Assembly (NCBI GenBank): GCA_022448945.1
Contig: JAKVCV010000028.1
Span: forward strand, 1 to 42,043
Length of the DNA: 42,043 bases
Source: Saprospiraceae bacterium
GTDB lineage: Bacteria > Bacteroidota > Bacteroidia > Chitinophagales > Saprospiraceae
Direction: 5' to 3'
Each line of letters opens with the position of its first letter. Position 1 is the stretch's first letter. The position numbers were made by a program, and so were the translations under genes. A model generated the notes under the pieces. That model had not been told where the DNA came from and made no database searches. It saw nothing but the letters and a program-made list of their open reading frames with translations. This document shows positions 40,577 through 42,043 of the stretch, in pieces.

Positions 40577-40861
40577 ATGGAGCATCTAAGTAAAAAAAGT
40601 TTAGAAAGTCTACACAAAGAATATACGTGATGTGATAGGCTAATTAAGATTACTGATAGATTAAGTAAAGGAAAATATATGTTCTACAAAGAAATATTCT
40701 TTGATACAGACTTAGCAACAATGCTACCGTGCTACGGTAAAAACATAAAAGAAGCAACGGTAGACTTTATAATGAGGTATTGACTACACGAAGGCAAAAA
40801 AATAGAAGATATAATAAATCTCATATTACGGAGATACCACAATAAAAAAGAAAATCGATAA
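40577..40861 (+). CDS. Accessory protein, last of cluster
   Basis: A 94-residue helical, basic protein (KSLESLHKEYTGCDRLIKIT, then VDFIMRYGLHEGKKIEDIIN). It begins 1 nt after the stop of the preceding gene and ends 1 nt before the hairpin of the terminator. Two UGA glycines. Unrecognised. Confidence 0.72.
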
Positions 40862-40885
40862 GCTGGCTATATGCCAGTTTTTTAT
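40862..40885 (+). terminator. Terminator of accessory operon
   Basis: A CTGGC (40863-40867) and GCCAG (40873-40877) stem with a TATAT loop and then TTTTTT. It directly follows the stop of the last plus-strand gene. Confidence 0.85.
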
Positions 40886-41026
40886 TTAATAAAAAAAAGA
40901 ACCTTTCGGCTCTTCACCATCACATACGTACGCTATGCTTTGGAGTTTTTCCCAGAGGCGGGAATAACCACTTTTGCTAGTTATTATCAGACGAGCGCGC
41001 CATCGATACAACACAAATTTGTACAT
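40886..41026 (-). CDS. Possible small ORF overlapping its terminator
   Basis: A 46-residue basic ORF without UGA that begins MYKFVLYRWRARLIITSKSG and ends CDGEEPKGSFFY. The last ten codons are the terminator hairpin and its U-tract read as protein (EEPKGSFF). This is a familiar arrangement when a CDS ends in its own terminator. The ORF lies in a relatively GC-rich stretch, so a non-coding RNA that ends at the same terminator is an alternative. Confidence 0.4.
   Translation of the reverse strand: MYKFVLYRWRARLIITSKSGYSRLWEKLQSIAYVCDGEEPKGSFFY
40891..40914 (-). terminator. Minus-strand terminator with GAAA tetraloop
   Basis: On the minus strand AAGAGCC pairs with GGTTCTT around a GAAA tetraloop and runs into T8. 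It ends the transcript of the NinG-like gene and any small RNA between, and backs on to the plus-strand terminator. Confidence 0.85.
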
Positions 41027-41134
41027 TAACACTTCTAGCTAACGCCTACCATAAGTGTGCTATTGCAATAAATCACAAGGAAGCTTTATATGGTTTCATA
41101 TTTACTGTAAACATTCTACTGTAAAATATCAATA
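41027..41134 (-). other. Gap between NinG-like gene and terminator
   Basis: About 108 bases (about 240 up to the terminator) with no strong ORF other than the small one at 40886. Part of the stretch up to the terminator is richer in GC than the rest of the genome (GACGAGCGCGCC at 40991-41002), which suits a structured RNA. No known RNA family recognised. Confidence 0.35.
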
Positions 41135-41620
41135 CTATTTATAAACAACACTCCTTCGATCCTCTTTATTTCCCATTATCTTACATAAAACCCCATACCT
41201 CTTTACTCAAACGTGCTTAGAGAGACGTTGCCAGTCCATAGTGGATAATTGCTCAATAAACCACTCTAACTGATCCTCAAAAACTTGTAACTTTATAGAA
41301 CCCAATGGTCTGTTCGCATTCATATCCTTCAACTCAGCATCTAACTCAGGATAATTCTCCTGAAACCATTCTCATGCCAATGTTGGATTCAAATGCCGCC
41401 AATACTTATGACACACCAAACACAACGTCTTAGCATTCTTATGATAATACTTCATTCTTCCATTCTGTGCCCTAGAAATTATATGACTATACTGCATGTC
41501 TGGAGTCCTCATATTGCTCTTCCCACATTTCCAACATACAAAATTATCCCTAAGATACGTATAACACGCAGCTACATGATCCAGTACCTCTAGCAACCTC
41601 TTCTTAACCGTCTTACGCAT
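41135..41620 (-). CDS. NinG/HNH-like nuclease
   Basis: A 161-residue protein. Residues 29-32 (CWKC) and 67-70 (CLVC) give two zinc pairs, and between them QYSHIISRAQNGR and YHKNAKTLCLVCHKYW supply the H-(N)-H core, the layout of NinG/Rap-type and HNH recombination nucleases (compare QAGHFI-x-R in NinG). The C-terminal half is helical. Two UGA glycines. It stands alone next to the origin candidate. It may act in replication-recombination or as a mobile HNH element. Confidence 0.8.
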
Positions 41621-41686
41621 CTCACTTCTATAATGTAAATATTAATATAATATACATATGTTTCTTAGAAAATCAACCTTTAGAAC

Positions 41687-41710
41687 GGTAACTTCTTAGT
41701 TACCCTTTTT
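41687..41710 (+). terminator. Hairpin with T-tract
   Basis: GGTAAC (41687-41692) pairs with GTTACC (41699-41704) around TTCTTA, followed by CTTTTT. Terminator-like in the plus direction, but no plus gene precedes it; it could belong to the origin. Confidence 0.45.
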
Positions 41711-41870
41711 AGTACTCAAAAAAAAATACACAGAAAATTTACAAACAAATTTTTATGCCTCTTTTTGTTTTTGCTGCGTGTGTGTGTAACTAATATATAT
41801 ATATAAATGTTGCGAGGCGACACCCCCCCCATGCCCCCTATATTTTACATAGTGTCGATGACAACTACAC

Positions 41871-41906
41871 ATTTGGTTGCTATAATATCAATTATCGCAA
41901 CCAAAT
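41871..41906. promoter_or_regulatory. Long inverted repeat, possible origin hairpin
   Basis: ATTTGGTTGC (41871-41880) is a perfect inverted repeat of GCAACCAAAT (41897-41906). Inside it ATAAT (41882-41886) pairs with ATTAT (41891-41895), leaving a 4-base loop (ATCA) and one T-C mismatch, so a 15-bp extended stem can form. With the iterons about 300 bp away around the circle it suits a replication origin or a site for an initiator or packaging protein. Confidence 0.6.
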
Positions 41907-41966
41907 ATACAACCTAGTAATATTAACTATTAGTTCGGATTGTCAATATGTTGGACTTTATACTCT

Positions 41967-42043
41967 ACATACAGTGAAACCCTATCAAACTATAGGTAGT
42001 TCCTGTAACTTGACATTTGATAAATTACGAAATACACAGCTAT
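41967..42043. repeat. Terminal direct repeat, right copy
   Basis: Exact copy of bases 1-77; see the left copy. Joining them makes one circle and merges the two gene-free ends into a single block. Confidence 0.9.

Larger units (their letters stand above)
41641..41966. other. Gene-free region next to candidate origin
   Basis: No gene is visible. The region holds a 6-bp hairpin with T-tract (41687-41710), TG- and TA-rich stretches (GTGTGTGTGTAAC, TATATATATA), an eight-base C run near 41823 and a strong inverted repeat at 41871-41906. With positions 1-641 it forms about 1 kb without genes, the largest such block in the genome. Confidence 0.7.

Noticed and set aside
642-41620. Many genes look broken by in-frame stops, suggesting pseudogenes or sequencing errors
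   Set aside because: All interruptions are TGA, never TAA or TAG, and they fall at conserved glycines. This is a code change and not decay.
1-42043. Prophage or temperate lifestyle
   Set aside because: I see no integrase, excisionase or attachment site; the small HTH protein alone is not enough.

Overview
This window is a complete, probably circular, phage genome that reads correctly only when UGA is translated as glycine (genetic code 25). The last 77 bases repeat the first 77 exactly, so the unique length is about 41,966 bp. TAA and TAG end genes; TGA occurs inside almost every gene. The glycine assignment can be proved from the window itself. In a family of tandem protein repeats the same glycine position is GGA in some copies and TGA in others. 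The conserved GFGTF loop of an HU protein, the Walker A motif of the large terminase and a collagen-like G-X-Y run also carry TGA at invariant glycines. Among known bacteria this code belongs to Absconditabacteria (SR1) and Gracilibacteria (BD1-5), so the host is inferred to be one of these. I see no integrase, DNA polymerase, helicase or tRNA gene.

Layout. (1) About 1 kb without convincing genes crosses the contig junction (41,641 to 641). It holds seven 13-bp direct repeats and several hairpins and is the best origin candidate. (2) Plus strand, 642-11,356: a tightly packed early block of about 28 small genes. It includes an HTH-like protein, several tiny membrane proteins, a candidate structured RNA, a replisome-organiser-like protein, three adjacent genes built from 23-residue helical repeats, a single-strand-binding-like protein, a PD-(D/E)XK nuclease, a secreted lysozyme-like protein and an HNH-like protein. 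A bidirectional terminator ends it at 11,426-11,456. (3) Minus strand, 37,124 down to 11,502: one long late block in the order HU, small ORF, TerS, TerL, portal, scaffold, decoration protein, major capsid, head-tail adaptor, nozzle-like protein, two very large virion proteins, fibre and baseplate genes, amidase and holin. No major tail-tube or tape-measure protein is evident, so a short-tailed (podovirus-like) particle is inferred. (4) Plus strand, 37,254-40,861: about 13 small accessory genes, mostly unrecognised, ending in a terminator. (5) Minus strand, 41,620-40,886: a NinG/HNH-like gene, a tiny ORF and a terminator.

The genes work together as a lytic programme: early genes for host take-over and replication, then one late transcript for packaging, capsid, tail and lysis. 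Strong hairpin terminators directly follow the major capsid gene and the abundant fibre gene, which would give those two genes extra short transcripts. The capsid and decoration genes nearly avoid UGA, whereas the portal gene uses UGA for about two thirds of its glycines. Most start codons are preceded by an AT-rich element rather than a Shine-Dalgarno sequence. One version (TATTATACTATATTATG) marks early genes; another (AATATAGACTAATG) marks the plus-strand accessory cluster.
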